A stretch of DNA of 17,715 nt, taken from assembly GCA_903889605.1 (NCBI GenBank), contig CAISYK010000430.1, positions 1 to 17,715 on the forward strand, given 5' to 3'. The translations under genes were made by a program, and so were the position numbers. Positions 5,660 through 13,287 of this stretch are shown here, piece after piece. The notes beneath the pieces are model-generated. The model had not been told where the DNA came from. It did not search any database and worked only from the letters and a program-made list of their open reading frames with translations. How positions within the stretch are numbered: position 1 is the stretch's first letter; each line of letters starts with the position of its first letter. The DNA comes from an uncultured Bacteroidota bacterium (GTDB lineage: Bacteria > Bacteroidota > Bacteroidia > 2-12-FULL-35-15).

Positions 5660-7735
5660 TTATCCAGCCGAATCAACCGGCATATAAATATTAAAAACTG
5701 CACCCTTATTTATTTTGCCCGAAGCTGTGATAATTCCTTGGTGATTTTCTACAATTTTTTTACAAATAGCAAGCCCTATACCTGTGCCTTTGTATTCATC
5801 TTTTCCGTGCAGACGCTGAAACACTTCAAAGATACGGTCGTTATACTTAGGGTCGAAGCCAATGCCGTTGTCACTGAGGCTGATGTGAAAGTATTTTTTA
5901 TGAGGCTGAAGATTTTTATTGTTTAATTTTTCACCTTTTGAAATTTCGCTTTTTATGGTTATGTGCAATGTTTTTTTTGGGTCAGAAAACTTAACAGCAT
6001 TGCCAACCAGGTTATGCAGTAATTGATGAAACTGAAAACGGACAACTTTTAGTATAGGCCGTTTATGAATATCTGTTTCTGCATTTTTTTCTTTAAGTTC
6101 TTCTTTGAATTCTTCTATTACATCTTTTGCAATATCATTAATATCTGTTATTTCGCGCTTTACTTTTTTATTGTCTGCACGGGAGTAGCTAAGCAAATCT
6201 TCGATAAGTGTCTGCATGCGCAAAGCTGCTTGCCTCATTCTATCGAAATAGTCTTTGCCTTTTTCGGAAAGGTTTTGTTCTTCATTTTCGAGAATATGCA
6301 TCGCAAAAAGCTGTATTTTACGCAACGGCTCCTGCAGGTCATGACTTGATACATAATTAAAAGCGGTAAGCTTTTCATTTATGTTTTCGAGTTCTTTATT
6401 TTTGTTTTCGAGAATTTGACTTGCCTGTTCTATTTGCTTTGTCCTTTCTCTAACAGCTTTTTCCAAGGCCGTATTATGTTCTTTAACTTCCTGAATGCTT
6501 TTTTTAAGCTGCTCTTTTTCTTTTTCTTTTATAAGGTTTAAGTTATGCTCAGTGATATCGTTAAAAGCAAGAAGAGTCAAATTTTCGTTATGGAGAGTCT
6601 GCACAATATGCCGTCCGTTTATCAGCATTGTTTTTTCACCTTTTTCACCTTTTTCATCAAATGAAGCTTTAACTTCAAAGTTCTCGAAACTTTTGCGCTT
6701 TGTATTAACAGCTTCAATCATTTTCAGCAGCTGAGGAATATCCCATTGTTTATTACCTAATTCATATAATGGTATTCCAGCAGCAGAGTCTACATTGCTT
6801 AAAGTCCAACTGTCAGCGCGTTTTGACGAGATAGTCCTTTCGCATCTAAAACAAGCTTTTTCGGCTCGCTTTAAACCTGAAATATGGCAAATGTCGAATT
6901 TTTCGCAGAATGATTTATTGGTAGATTTTACACGCAGCTCTTTGTCAAGAATTAACATTGGTTCATGAATAGTTGAGAGAATTGCTTCAGAAAAACTTTC
7001 CGATTCTATAAGCAGTTCATTGCGCGTCTGCAGTTCCTGGTTTGTGGTAATAAGCTCCTCGTTAGTAGACTCAATCTCTTCTTTTGATGTTTCCAGTTCC
7101 TCGTTCACGCTCTGAAATTCTTCGTTGGTTGAAGCAATTTCTTCATTTGCCGACTGCAGTTCCTCGTTAGCCGATTCCTGCTCCTCGGTGATAGAGCGCA
7201 GATCAAGGCGCATTGCTAAAAGTTCTTCTTCAAGTTTTTTTATTTTGCGGTCTTTCTGCGATGCGCTTTGTTTCGCACCTTTCGGATGGCTCTCAAATGT
7301 TTCTGGCTTTTCATGTTCGGTAAAAAGTATCAGCAGTAATGGCTCACTCTTATTTATTTTTATCGGAGCCACCTCCAGACTAAGGTTTTTTGATGAAGAG
7401 TTTGATATAAATTCAATACCGGACTTATGGATAGTTTTTTTTGTTTTAACTGCATTATGTATTGCCGTGCGGAGTTCAAAAGCAATTTCCGGACGTATCA
7501 GTTTTAAAATATTCAAACTGGCTTTGCCCGGCGCATGCTGGAGATATAAAGAAGTTGCACCCCTAAATTGGATGATTTCCATATCATAATTAATAATTAC
7601 ACTTGCAGGCACATAGTGTGATAGAATTATGGAATCTATTGCTTTGTCTATATCAACCGCAGGTGTGATCAAATGTTTTTGAGGTACCTTGTTAAATAAA
7701 GTATTATGCGGATGCCTTAAACCCGAAGGAGCCAA
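5660..7735 (-). CDS. PAS-coiled coil-PAS-histidine kinase, C-terminal part of a split CheB-CheR-kinase
   Basis: A 691-residue frame with, in order, a PAS-like domain (about 25-140, with YVPASVIINYDMEIIQFRG), a long coiled coil of NEELQSANEEI-type heptads (165-245), a second PAS domain (248-400), another helical linker (400-455), a HisKA dimerisation domain with phospho-acceptor H465 in SSHDLQEPL, and an HATPase domain: N-box NLVGNAVKFS (575-584), G1 DNGIGF (622-627), F-box IFEVFQRLH, and G2 GTGIGLAIC (650-658). It is cytoplasmic with no membrane helices. In the known family this is fused to CheB and CheR. Here the preceding frame (7717-9228) ends inside the start of this one, and the only available start is a TTG at 7735. 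APSGLRHPHN right at the junction suggests that the two frames were one protein. The second PAS carries four cysteines (C277, C283, C295, C298). The response regulator at 9544-9996 is a likely partner. Confidence 0.88.
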   Translation of the reverse strand: MAPSGLRHPHNTLFNKVPQKHLITPAVDIDKAIDSIILSHYVPASVIINYDMEIIQFRGATSLYLQHAPGKASLNILKLIRPEIAFELRTAIHNAVKTKKTIHKSGIEFISNSSSKNLSLEVAPIKINKSEPLLLILFTEHEKPETFESHPKGAKQSASQKDRKIKKLEEELLAMRLDLRSITEEQESANEELQSANEEIASTNEEFQSVNEELETSKEEIESTNEELITTNQELQTRNELLIESESFSEAILSTIHEPMLILDKELRVKSTNKSFCEKFDICHISGLKRAEKACFRCERTISSKRADSWTLSNVDSAAGIPLYELGNKQWDIPQLLKMIEAVNTKRKSFENFEVKASFDEKGEKGEKTMLINGRHIVQTLHNENLTLLAFNDITEHNLNLIKEKEKEQLKKSIQEVKEHNTALEKAVRERTKQIEQASQILENKNKELENINEKLTAFNYVSSHDLQEPLRKIQLFAMHILENEEQNLSEKGKDYFDRMRQAALRMQTLIEDLLSYSRADNKKVKREITDINDIAKDVIEEFKEELKEKNAETDIHKRPILKVVRFQFHQLLHNLVGNAVKFSDPKKTLHITIKSEISKGEKLNNKNLQPHKKYFHISLSDNGIGFDPKYNDRIFEVFQRLHGKDEYKGTGIGLAICKKIVENHQGIITASGKINKGAVFNIYMPVDSAG

Positions 7736-9228
7736 AGGTATAGTCCGTATTCCTGTATTTTTTTACGCAGGAATATTTTAAATTTTTTATTGACCTGCGC
7801 AAAAAGGTTTCCGCATGACCCAATAGTTTCTGCTTCACCAAGCATTAAATAGCCGCCTTCATTTAAAGCATAATGAAACATAGAAATAACTTTTTTCTGT
7901 GCTGCGGCTTCAAGATAAATAAGCAGGTTGCGGCAGCTGATAAAATCAACACGCGAAAAGGGAGGATCGCTGAGTACATTATGAGGTGCGAATACACACA
8001 TCTCACGCACAGATTTAATGATACGGTAACCTCCTTCGCTTTTATTAAAGAAACGCTGTAAACGTTCGGGTGAAACAGCTTCAAGCTCCTGAGCGCTGTA
8101 TTCACCAATGCGTGCTATACTAACAGCCTGCTCACTAAGGTCAGTAGCAAAAATCTGAACGCTTCTGTTGCTTGATTTGTTTCCTAATATTTCCAGTATG
8201 GTCATTGCCATTGAATATGCCTCTTCGCCGGTTGCGCAGGCGGCAACCCATACACGAAGTGTTTCACCTGGAACTTTGCTTTTCAGCAGCAGCGGAAGTA
8301 TGCTGGTTTTTAAAAACAGATGCGCGCCTTTGTCTCTAAAGAAATTGGTAACATTAATTAGTAAATCCTGATAAAGCAAATTTAATTCATCGCTGTTTTT
8401 AGATAAAAATACTGCATATCCTTTTAATGATTTCTTTTTATTTAAAAGCATCCTTCGGATAATACGCCTCTTAATGGTGTTCATTTTATAGTGAGTAAAA
8501 TCAACACCAACGCCGGTATACAAAAGGCGGATAATATGTTTTAAATCAATATTTTCATTTTCAATATTATCTTCCACGCCTTTACCAACTATTCCGTGCT
8601 TTATGTAACCATGTTTGCTGAAATTAACCAACTTACGTGCAATTTCTTTGGGTGACAAAATAAAGTCAGCCGCACCTGATTCAGCAGCTGATTTAGGCAT
8701 ACTTTTGAATTTCGCGGAATCGTCCTGTGCAAATGTAAATCCGCCTTCCTGCTTAATTGCCTTTAATCCTAAAGTGCCGTCGGTATTACTGCCCGAAAGT
8801 ACAATACCGATAACTCTTTCATTATGCTGTTTGGCAAGTGAACTGAAAAATGCGTCAATGGACATAAAAGCCAAATGATCTTTTTTTCGGGGGGTAAGTA
8901 TTATATGTCCTTGTAAAACAAGCATTTCTTTACCCGGCGGAATCACATAGAAAATATTTGGGAAAATACGCATTTTGTTTTCCGCCTCAAGCACTTTCAT
9001 TTGAGCTGTTTTTGATAATATTTCAGCCAGTACACTTTTGTAATCAGGATTTAAGTGCTGGAAGTAAATAAATGACATGCCGGTATCAGCGGGGAGGTTT
9101 TGCAGAAGCTGTGTTACCGCCTCAAGTCCGCCTGCAGAGGCACCTATAGCCACTATAGGAAAATTGTTTTTCGTGATTTCTTTTTTAGGTAATGCTTTTT
9201 TATTTTTGGAGGCTGTGGAGGCTTTCAT
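7717..9228 (-). CDS. CheB methylesterase-CheR methyltransferase, N-terminal part of a split sensor kinase
   Basis: A 503-residue frame. Residues 22-200 form a CheB-type methylesterase with its triad visible: S31 in GASAGG, H58 in FQHLNP, and D150 in SGSNTDGTLG; no receiver domain precedes it. Residues 225-490 form a CheR-type methyltransferase: NVTNFFRD (292-299), the S-adenosylmethionine loop WVAACATGEEAYS (327-339), ATDLSEQAVSIA (361-372) and ISCRNLLIYL (430-439). The start is the ATG at 9228. The frame ends with YGLYLWLLRV-stop, overlapping by 19 bp the frame that carries the PAS and kinase domains. One extra T in the CTTTGG at the junction (minus strand) would join them as YGLYLLAPSGLRHP. 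A real one-base deletion, an assembly error or translational frameshifting could explain the split. No receptor or CheA/CheW gene is present, so the target of methylation is unclear. Confidence 0.9.
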   Translation of the reverse strand: MKASTASKNKKALPKKEITKNNFPIVAIGASAGGLEAVTQLLQNLPADTGMSFIYFQHLNPDYKSVLAEILSKTAQMKVLEAENKMRIFPNIFYVIPPGKEMLVLQGHIILTPRKKDHLAFMSIDAFFSSLAKQHNERVIGIVLSGSNTDGTLGLKAIKQEGGFTFAQDDSAKFKSMPKSAAESGAADFILSPKEIARKLVNFSKHGYIKHGIVGKGVEDNIENENIDLKHIIRLLYTGVGVDFTHYKMNTIKRRIIRRMLLNKKKSLKGYAVFLSKNSDELNLLYQDLLINVTNFFRDKGAHLFLKTSILPLLLKSKVPGETLRVWVAACATGEEAYSMAMTILEILGNKSSNRSVQIFATDLSEQAVSIARIGEYSAQELEAVSPERLQRFFNKSEGGYRIIKSVREMCVFAPHNVLSDPPFSRVDFISCRNLLIYLEAAAQKKVISMFHYALNEGGYLMLGEAETIGSCGNLFAQVNKKFKIFLRKKIQEYGLYLWLLRV

Positions 9229-9337
9229 CTATATAAAATATTATGATATCCGATAATGCAGAAAAATTAAAGGATAAAAATAATATTATTTTGTTTTGGT
9301 GATTACATTGTTCATAAAAAGAAATATGCAGGTTTTT

Positions 9338-9465
9338 TTAACACAGAGAAACAGAGTTTCATTTTTAACACAGAGAAACAGAGTACACGGAGTTTCACAG
9401 AGATATCTTTTGTTATGTTTTTCTCTGTGTAACTCTGTGAAAAATACTCTGTGAACTCTGTGTTA
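9338..9465. repeat. Inverted repeat built from CACAGAG heptamers
   Basis: A forward arm at 9366-9403 (TTAACACAGAG, then ACAGAG, ACGGAG and CACAGAG units) faces a reverse arm at 9422-9465 (CTCTGTG units, ending TGTTAA) across about 18 bp. A partial extra forward copy occupies 9338-9356. The build, a row of similar heptamers 8-10 bp apart in two opposing arms, mirrors the CACTAAG repeat family, but the spelling differs. It lies between the response regulator and the CheB-CheR gene, where it could act as a transcript hairpin. Confidence 0.8.
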
Positions 9466-9543
9466 ATACACACACAGAAAGCCGCAGAGAAAAGAAAAGT
9501 ATTAATGAAGAGAAATGGAAAAGCGAAATCTATGCTTAAAATT

Positions 9544-9996
9544 TTAGTTAAAAAAATCACAAAGCACAAACTTATCTATCGACGGCTGGATGAATTCCCC
9601 TTCTACGGTTAATGTAAGCGCCTGATGTATGGCTTTTTTAAGCTTGTAAAAATCACGCGGCTTTTGAATGTAATATTGTGCTCCTTTTTCATACAGCATG
9701 TCCACAACATCCCTGTGAAAAGAAGTTGAAAATATGATTACGGGAATTGATTTTAATCTTTCTGTGCGTTTTATTTCTGTAAGGCACTCAAACCCAGTTT
9801 TGCAGGGCATATTCAGATCAAGAAAAAGAACATTAGGAAGTATTATATTCTTTTCGAGATGTTTCATTAGCTGGTCACCATCGTTTACAATTGTAAAACG
9901 TACGGATAACTTAAACTCTTCTAATGCTTCCCTGAAAAGAATGCAGTCATCTAAATCATCATCTGCCAATAAAATCTTAAGCTGCTTCGAATCCAT
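9544..9996 (-). CDS. Single-domain response regulator (CheY-like/Rcp1-like)
   Basis: A 150-residue receiver domain with no output domain. The acidic pocket is D12-D13 in LLADDDLDD, the phospho-acceptor is D60 in LFLDLNMP, the switch residue is S90 or T91 in IIFSTS, and the conserved lysine is K112 in YIQKPRDF. The loop after the acidic cluster and the overall length fit the Rcp1-type regulators that pair with PAS and phytochrome-like kinases. It sits upstream of the split CheB-CheR-kinase on the same strand, with 315 bp between them, and is its likely phosphorylation partner; it would pass the signal by protein contact. The ATG at 9996 is well placed behind a consensus Bacteroidota promoter. 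The last 15 residues extend past the usual receiver fold. Confidence 0.92.
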   Translation of the reverse strand: MDSKQLKILLADDDLDDCILFREALEEFKLSVRFTIVNDGDQLMKHLEKNIILPNVLFLDLNMPCKTGFECLTEIKRTERLKSIPVIIFSTSFHRDVVDMLYEKGAQYYIQKPRDFYKLKKAIHQALTLTVEGEFIQPSIDKFVLCDFFN

Positions 9997-10016
9997 AATA
10001 AAATCAGTTATTTTGC

Positions 10017-10040
10017 AAATATTACAAATTTGTAATATTT
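10017..10040. promoter_or_regulatory. Perfect 24-bp palindrome in the response regulator leader
   Basis: The half-site AAATATTACAAA (10017-10028) is followed directly by its exact reverse complement. It lies between the predicted promoter and the ATG of the response regulator, so it falls in the 5' leader. A dimeric repressor could bind it, or the RNA could fold weakly. Its all-but-AT content makes the DNA-site reading more likely. Confidence 0.5.
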
Positions 10041-10067
10041 TTCGTACTGCTTCTTTTTAATCTTTGG

Positions 10068-10099
10068 CAAAATTAGATTATTTTATTGGTCAATACAAA
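10068..10099 (-). promoter_or_regulatory. Bacteroidota-type promoter of the response regulator
   Basis: On the minus strand TTTG (10099-10096), 20 bp, then TAATTTTG (10075-10068), a full match to the TTTG/TAnnTTTG consensus with the allowed spacing. Transcription would start near 10061, giving a leader of about 65 bases before the ATG at 9996. Confidence 0.65.
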
Positions 10100-10107
10100 T
10101 AAAGTCA

Positions 10108-10138
10108 AGATAAAATGTTAAAAGTCGTAGATAAAATG
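10108..10138 (-). promoter_or_regulatory. Direct-repeat candidate activator site
   Basis: The decamer CATTTTATCT occurs twice on the minus strand (10138-10129 and 10117-10108), 21 bp apart, that is two helical turns. The nearer copy ends 8 bp upstream of the promoter's TTTG box. Two in-phase direct repeats just upstream of a promoter are the usual form of an activator site. The binding protein is unknown. Confidence 0.4.
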
Positions 10139-10287
10139 CAGAAATCTGTAGACGGCTGGCGCGGAGCTTGAAAAGAAGTGTAAATATTAAGAGATATTAT
10201 TAATTGAATTTAATTTTTGAGTGAACTCTGTTCATTAAGATAGTATTTTACTTTCATTTCAAACAATATAATGGAGCAGAAAAAGAA

Positions 10288-10538
10288 CACTATTTAGTGT
10301 CTGTCCGTATAGTCAGGAAATTCAAAAAAACAAAAAATACTTGTTGTAGATTCATGTATATTAAAATTATAATTCATTATCGTATAATTAATAAAAAACT
10401 CTGAAACGTATCGTCATTGCGAGGGTTTTTCACCCGAAGCAATCTCATATACGCGAATGAGATTGCTTCAGTCGTGCCTCCTTCGCAATGACGTGCTGAT
10501 ATTAATGCCGACTGTATGGATAGACTCTATTTATAGTG
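10288..10538. repeat. 251-bp element with imperfect terminal inverted repeats, enclosing a second palindrome
   Basis: The left end (10288-10314) and the reverse complement of the right end (10510-10538) agree at 22 of 27 positions with one 2-base gap, both reading CACTAT...GTCTrTCCrTAyAGTC. Nested inside is a different palindromic element, 10412-10493, with outer arms CGTCATTGCGAGG / CCTTCGCAATGACG and perfect inner arms GAAGCAATCTCAT / ATGAGATTGCTTC (10436-10448 and 10457-10469). No reading frame of note lies within. It may be a MITE-like element that received a later insertion. The rest of the gene-free stretch 10041-10632 holds only the response regulator control region and AT-rich sequence. 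Confidence 0.6.
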
Positions 10539-10632
10539 ATGCAGAATAATAAAATTTAAATATTAAAATAAATCAACTTATATTTATTGGCTCAAATCAC
10601 ACTTATATTTATATTTAATTAAAAACAATAAC

Positions 10633-11274
10633 ATGGTTTTTCAAAATTTTATGAGTGACGATATTATAAAGATTGCCGCTTCAATGATTGTAGGTTCTAT
10701 AATTGGTGCAGAAAGAGAATATAAAAGTAAAAATGCAGGCTTTAGAACTATCACGCTGATTACAATCGGAGCCACTTTATATACCATGTTATCTGAGACA
10801 ATAGCTGGCGGGACCGATTTTCACGTTGTAGGAAATATTGTAGTTGGTGTTGGTTTTTTAGGGGCTGGAGCGATTTTTAAAGACGGGTCAAACGTTTCTG
10901 GTTTAACCACAGCTGCAACAATCTGGATCAGCGCGGCCATTGGAATGGCTATTGGTGCAGGTGCATATACTTTTGCTTTTATTACGCTCATTGCTATCCT
11001 AATAATTTTAATCGGCTTTTCACAGATACAAACAATTATTGATAACAGAAATGCTGAAAAATATTATAAAATAAGTGTAAAAAATCAAAATGAATCCTGC
11101 ATACTAATAAGAAAATTTATAAAAGAATGTAATTTGAAATCTAAACAGGTTAATTTGAGTAAGGTTGAAGACAGGCTTCGCTATACTTTTAAAATTTCAG
11201 GAGATATTCATAAACACGAACAGTTTGAGTCTTTACTCTCTTCATCCAGTGAAATATTGGCGTTTGATGTTTAA
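10633..11274 (+). CDS. MgtC/SapB-family membrane protein
   Basis: A 213-residue protein with an N-terminal membrane domain of four to five helices and a soluble C-terminal domain (about 140-213). The MgtC signature is clear: VGSIIGAEREYKSKNAGFRT (20-39), GATLYTM (46-52), VGVGFLGAGAIFKDG (71-85) and VSGLTTAATIWISAAIGMAIG (88-108). MgtC proteins act at the inner membrane; in pathogens they help survival at low magnesium and modulate the F-type ATP synthase, but in free-living bacteria the role is often unclear. The ATG at 10633 is used; a second ATG at 10651 (MSDDIIK) is also possible and would remove six residues. The upstream region is rich in repeat elements, with no consensus promoter that I could see. 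Its stop is 7 bp from the stop of the convergent gene. Confidence 0.93.
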   Translation: MVFQNFMSDDIIKIAASMIVGSIIGAEREYKSKNAGFRTITLITIGATLYTMLSETIAGGTDFHVVGNIVVGVGFLGAGAIFKDGSNVSGLTTAATIWISAAIGMAIGAGAYTFAFITLIAILIILIGFSQIQTIIDNRNAEKYYKISVKNQNESCILIRKFIKECNLKSKQVNLSKVEDRLRYTFKISGDIHKHEQFESLLSSSSEILAFDV

Positions 11275-11281
11275 TCACTTT

Positions 11282-12181
11282 TCACTGCTGCGGCTCCAAA
11301 TCCATACGGATACGGTAAGCAATACCAATATTAAAAACCGGGCAGCTTTTCAGAGGAGTATAAACAAGGTTGCGAAGGGTTTCATCGTTTGTGCTGCATG
11401 TATACTGCCAAGGGTTTTTGCCTATCGAATAACCTATTTCTCCAAATATTAATATTTTTTTATACGCAAAACAATCTACAAACAATTTCAGCTGCATTTC
11501 GTTATATCGAACGTAATCAAAGTTTTGCGTTTTTGATAAACGGAATGATCGTGTTAAAGATTTAAAATTTAAACCTGCATATAATTTATTTTTTACAAAA
11601 GCGTATTCCGCTTTGTAATTTGACGGCATGACGCCGTAAAAGCTTAACCTTTCAGATGCCTTCCAGTCTATACCAACAAGAGGCATAAAAAAATTGCCGA
11701 AAGCTTCTTTGTTGTAATATAAGCCGGCCTTTATCTTTAATTTTTCACTATGCACATAGTTTTCTAAAAATATTCCTCCGTATTGAAAATCATATTTATT
11801 TACAGCCTCTTTTAAGTCTGATGCTATTTTAGGAATGCCGATTACTAATGTTTTCCATTTTTTATTTTCCGACAAAAACTGAAAACCAATAGGGATGCAG
11901 ACATTATATAATTTTGCTGTGTTTGAAAAATCTGAAGAAATGCTGGAATTAAGCATTTCGCTGTTAAGCTTGATCAGCAAAAGGTTTCCGTTTTTAAATT
12001 CCTTCGGTAAAAAAAAGTTGAGAAAATAATCATCGGTTTTATTTCCCAATTTTGGATTGTCTTTATAAGTAGATGAAAATGTCTGACAATTAAAGCTTAC
12101 AACATCAACAAAAGGCTGGGAAAAAGATTTATCAGCAAACAAAGCCAATAGAGAGAATAAAATTAATCTGCTTTTTTTCAT
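11282..12181 (-). CDS. Putative outer-membrane beta-barrel protein (DUF6268-like)
   Basis: A 299-residue protein with a signal peptide (1-21, MKKSRLILFSLLALFADKSFS, cut probably before QPF). The rest alternates short amphipathic strands with turns and ends in a strand-like INIGIAYRIRMDLEP region, as expected for an outer-membrane barrel. The segment LVGIDWKASERLSFYGVMPSNYKAEY (about 168-193) recalls a family of unknown function (DUF6268), in which a similar 'W.. ..l...g..P' block is present; I hold that match loosely. No catalytic motif is visible. It is transcribed convergently with the MgtC-family gene, so the two need not be related. No clear promoter was found; a one-mismatch TAnnTTTG box lies upstream with unusual spacing. 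Confidence 0.7.
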   Translation of the reverse strand: MKKSRLILFSLLALFADKSFSQPFVDVVSFNCQTFSSTYKDNPKLGNKTDDYFLNFFLPKEFKNGNLLLIKLNSEMLNSSISSDFSNTAKLYNVCIPIGFQFLSENKKWKTLVIGIPKIASDLKEAVNKYDFQYGGIFLENYVHSEKLKIKAGLYYNKEAFGNFFMPLVGIDWKASERLSFYGVMPSNYKAEYAFVKNKLYAGLNFKSLTRSFRLSKTQNFDYVRYNEMQLKLFVDCFAYKKILIFGEIGYSIGKNPWQYTCSTNDETLRNLVYTPLKSCPVFNIGIAYRIRMDLEPQQ

Positions 12182-12501
12182 TTGGAATATAATGAGTGCA
12201 TCAAAGAAATAAAAAAATATGAATGTTTATTCCAAATTTAATAATTATTTACCAATTTCAATAAGTTCGCGATTAATAAAGTCAGAAAGCATCGTATACA
12301 AGTTTGGAAGTCTGTATGTTATAACCAGAGTTGATCAGTCAGTGATTGTCGAAAACCAGGCGGCATTTAAATTTTGTTCCATAGCTAAGCGAAATTGAAT
12401 TATTTACCGTTTTTCCTAATTCAAAAAGTTTTTCGCATTGTATAGTATTTATATACAGCAGCTTGCGGTTTGTTATAAAAAAAACTTCAAAATCACCTCT
12501 C
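12182..12501. other. Intergenic stretch without recognisable gene
   Basis: This AT-rich gap separates the divergent barrel-protein and TetR genes. A reading frame continuing the TetR protein upstream to a TTG at 12463 exists, but the promoter at 12508-12538 lies inside it, so I read it as non-coding. I see no repeat family or RNA gene here. Confidence 0.5.
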
Positions 12502-12538
12502 GGAAACTTTGAAAATGAAAAATGTTTCCATAGTTTTG
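12502..12538 (+). promoter_or_regulatory. Promoter with an overlapping palindrome, upstream of the TetR gene
   Basis: TTTG (12508-12511), 19 bp, TAGTTTTG (12531-12538) is a full match to the Bacteroidota promoter. Between and over these boxes lies an inverted repeat, GGAAAC (12502-12507) and GTTTCC (12524-12529). A TetR protein binding there would block the polymerase, so autorepression of the efflux operon is a reasonable guess. Transcription would begin near 12545. Confidence 0.6.
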
Positions 12539-12561
12539 TGGCGGATTATAAAAGGATAAAC

Positions 12562-13176
12562 TTGAAACCAAAAGATAGAATATTAAAAGGTGCCGAAGAG
12601 CTCTTTTTTAAGTATGGCATCAAAAGCATAACAATGGATGACATTGCCAAGCATCTCGGCATATCCAAAAAAACCATTTACCAATTCTATTCCGACAAAA
12701 ACGAAGTGGTTGAAACTCTCATGATTCAGAATATGAAAAAAAATGAATGTGAGTTTCAGCAAACTGCAGAACAATCCGCAAATGTAATAGAAGAGGTTTT
12801 TGAGATGATGAAACACATAGGAACTATGTTTTCGAAAATGAATCCAAATTTGTTTTATGATCTGCAGAAATACCACCCCAATTCATGGAAATTATTTATA
12901 CAGTTTAAAGAAGATTGTATTGAACGTATGGTTGAAGATTCGGTCAAACGCGGAATAAAACAAGGTTTAGTACGTTCGGATATCAATACAAAAATTGTTG
13001 CAAGGCTGAGGATGGAAGAGGTGGAAATGGGCTTTAATGCTCAGGCCTTCCCGCCCGACAAGTTTAAAATAGTAGATGTGCAGCTTGCCTTGCTCGACCA
13101 TTTTTTACATGGAATTTGTACACTAAAGGGACATAAATTAATTAATAAACATAAAAAAGTGACAGAAGAGGAGTAG
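12562..13176 (+). CDS. TetR-family transcriptional regulator of the efflux operon
   Basis: A 204-residue protein from the TTG at 12562 (MKPKDRILKGAEELF). The DNA-binding helix-turn-helix spans about residues 5-50: AEELFFKYGIKSITMDDIAKHLGISKKTIYQFYSDKNEVV. The remaining residues would form the ligand-binding and dimer domain, which gives no clue to the ligand. I chose this start over an upstream TTG at 12463 because the predicted promoter lies between them, AAAGGA precedes the start by 7 bases, and the shorter form has the usual TetR length. It is the first gene before TolC, adaptor and pump genes on the same strand, the common arrangement for a local repressor of an efflux system. Confidence 0.88.
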   Translation: MKPKDRILKGAEELFFKYGIKSITMDDIAKHLGISKKTIYQFYSDKNEVVETLMIQNMKKNECEFQQTAEQSANVIEEVFEMMKHIGTMFSKMNPNLFYDLQKYHPNSWKLFIQFKEDCIERMVEDSVKRGIKQGLVRSDINTKIVARLRMEEVEMGFNAQAFPPDKFKIVDVQLALLDHFLHGICTLKGHKLINKHKKVTEEE

Positions 13177-13179
13177 ATA

Positions 13180-13275
13180 GCCCCTCCCAGCCTCCCCAAA
13201 TGGGAGGAGGCGCTTTTAATAAAAAATTTACAAATACGTTCTGCAAAACCTCCGCTTATTGGAGGTTGGAGGGGC
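13180..13275. repeat. GC-rich palindromic element with GCCCCTCC ends
   Basis: The left arm starts at 13180 with GCCCCTCCCAGCCTCC and the right arm ends at 13275 with GGAGGTTGGAGGGGC; these are near-perfect reverse complements. Two small hairpins lie inside, CTCCC/GGGAG near 13192-13207 and AACCTCC/GGAGGTT at 13247-13253 and 13261-13267. It begins 3 bp after the TetR stop codon and ends 12 bp before the TolC start, so it would be transcribed within the operon. Its base content contrasts sharply with the AT-rich neighbours. Confidence 0.8.
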
Positions 13276-13287
13276 CAAACATAAAGT

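Noticed and set aside
7125..7589. Serine-rich 154-residue plus-strand frame
   Set aside because: It is the antisense shadow of the coiled coil and first PAS domain; its composition just mirrors the repeated glutamate codons.
7863..8108. Separate small gene on the minus strand inside the CheB-CheR gene
   Set aside because: It overlaps conserved CheR coding sequence in another frame and resembles no family.
9312..9569. 85-residue minus-strand frame between the response regulator and CheB-CheR
   Set aside because: Much of it is the CACAGAG inverted repeat read as codons, with no recognisable domain.
12463..12561. N-terminal extension of the TetR protein from an upstream TTG
   Set aside because: A consensus promoter lies inside this stretch, and TetR proteins normally begin close to the helix-turn-helix.
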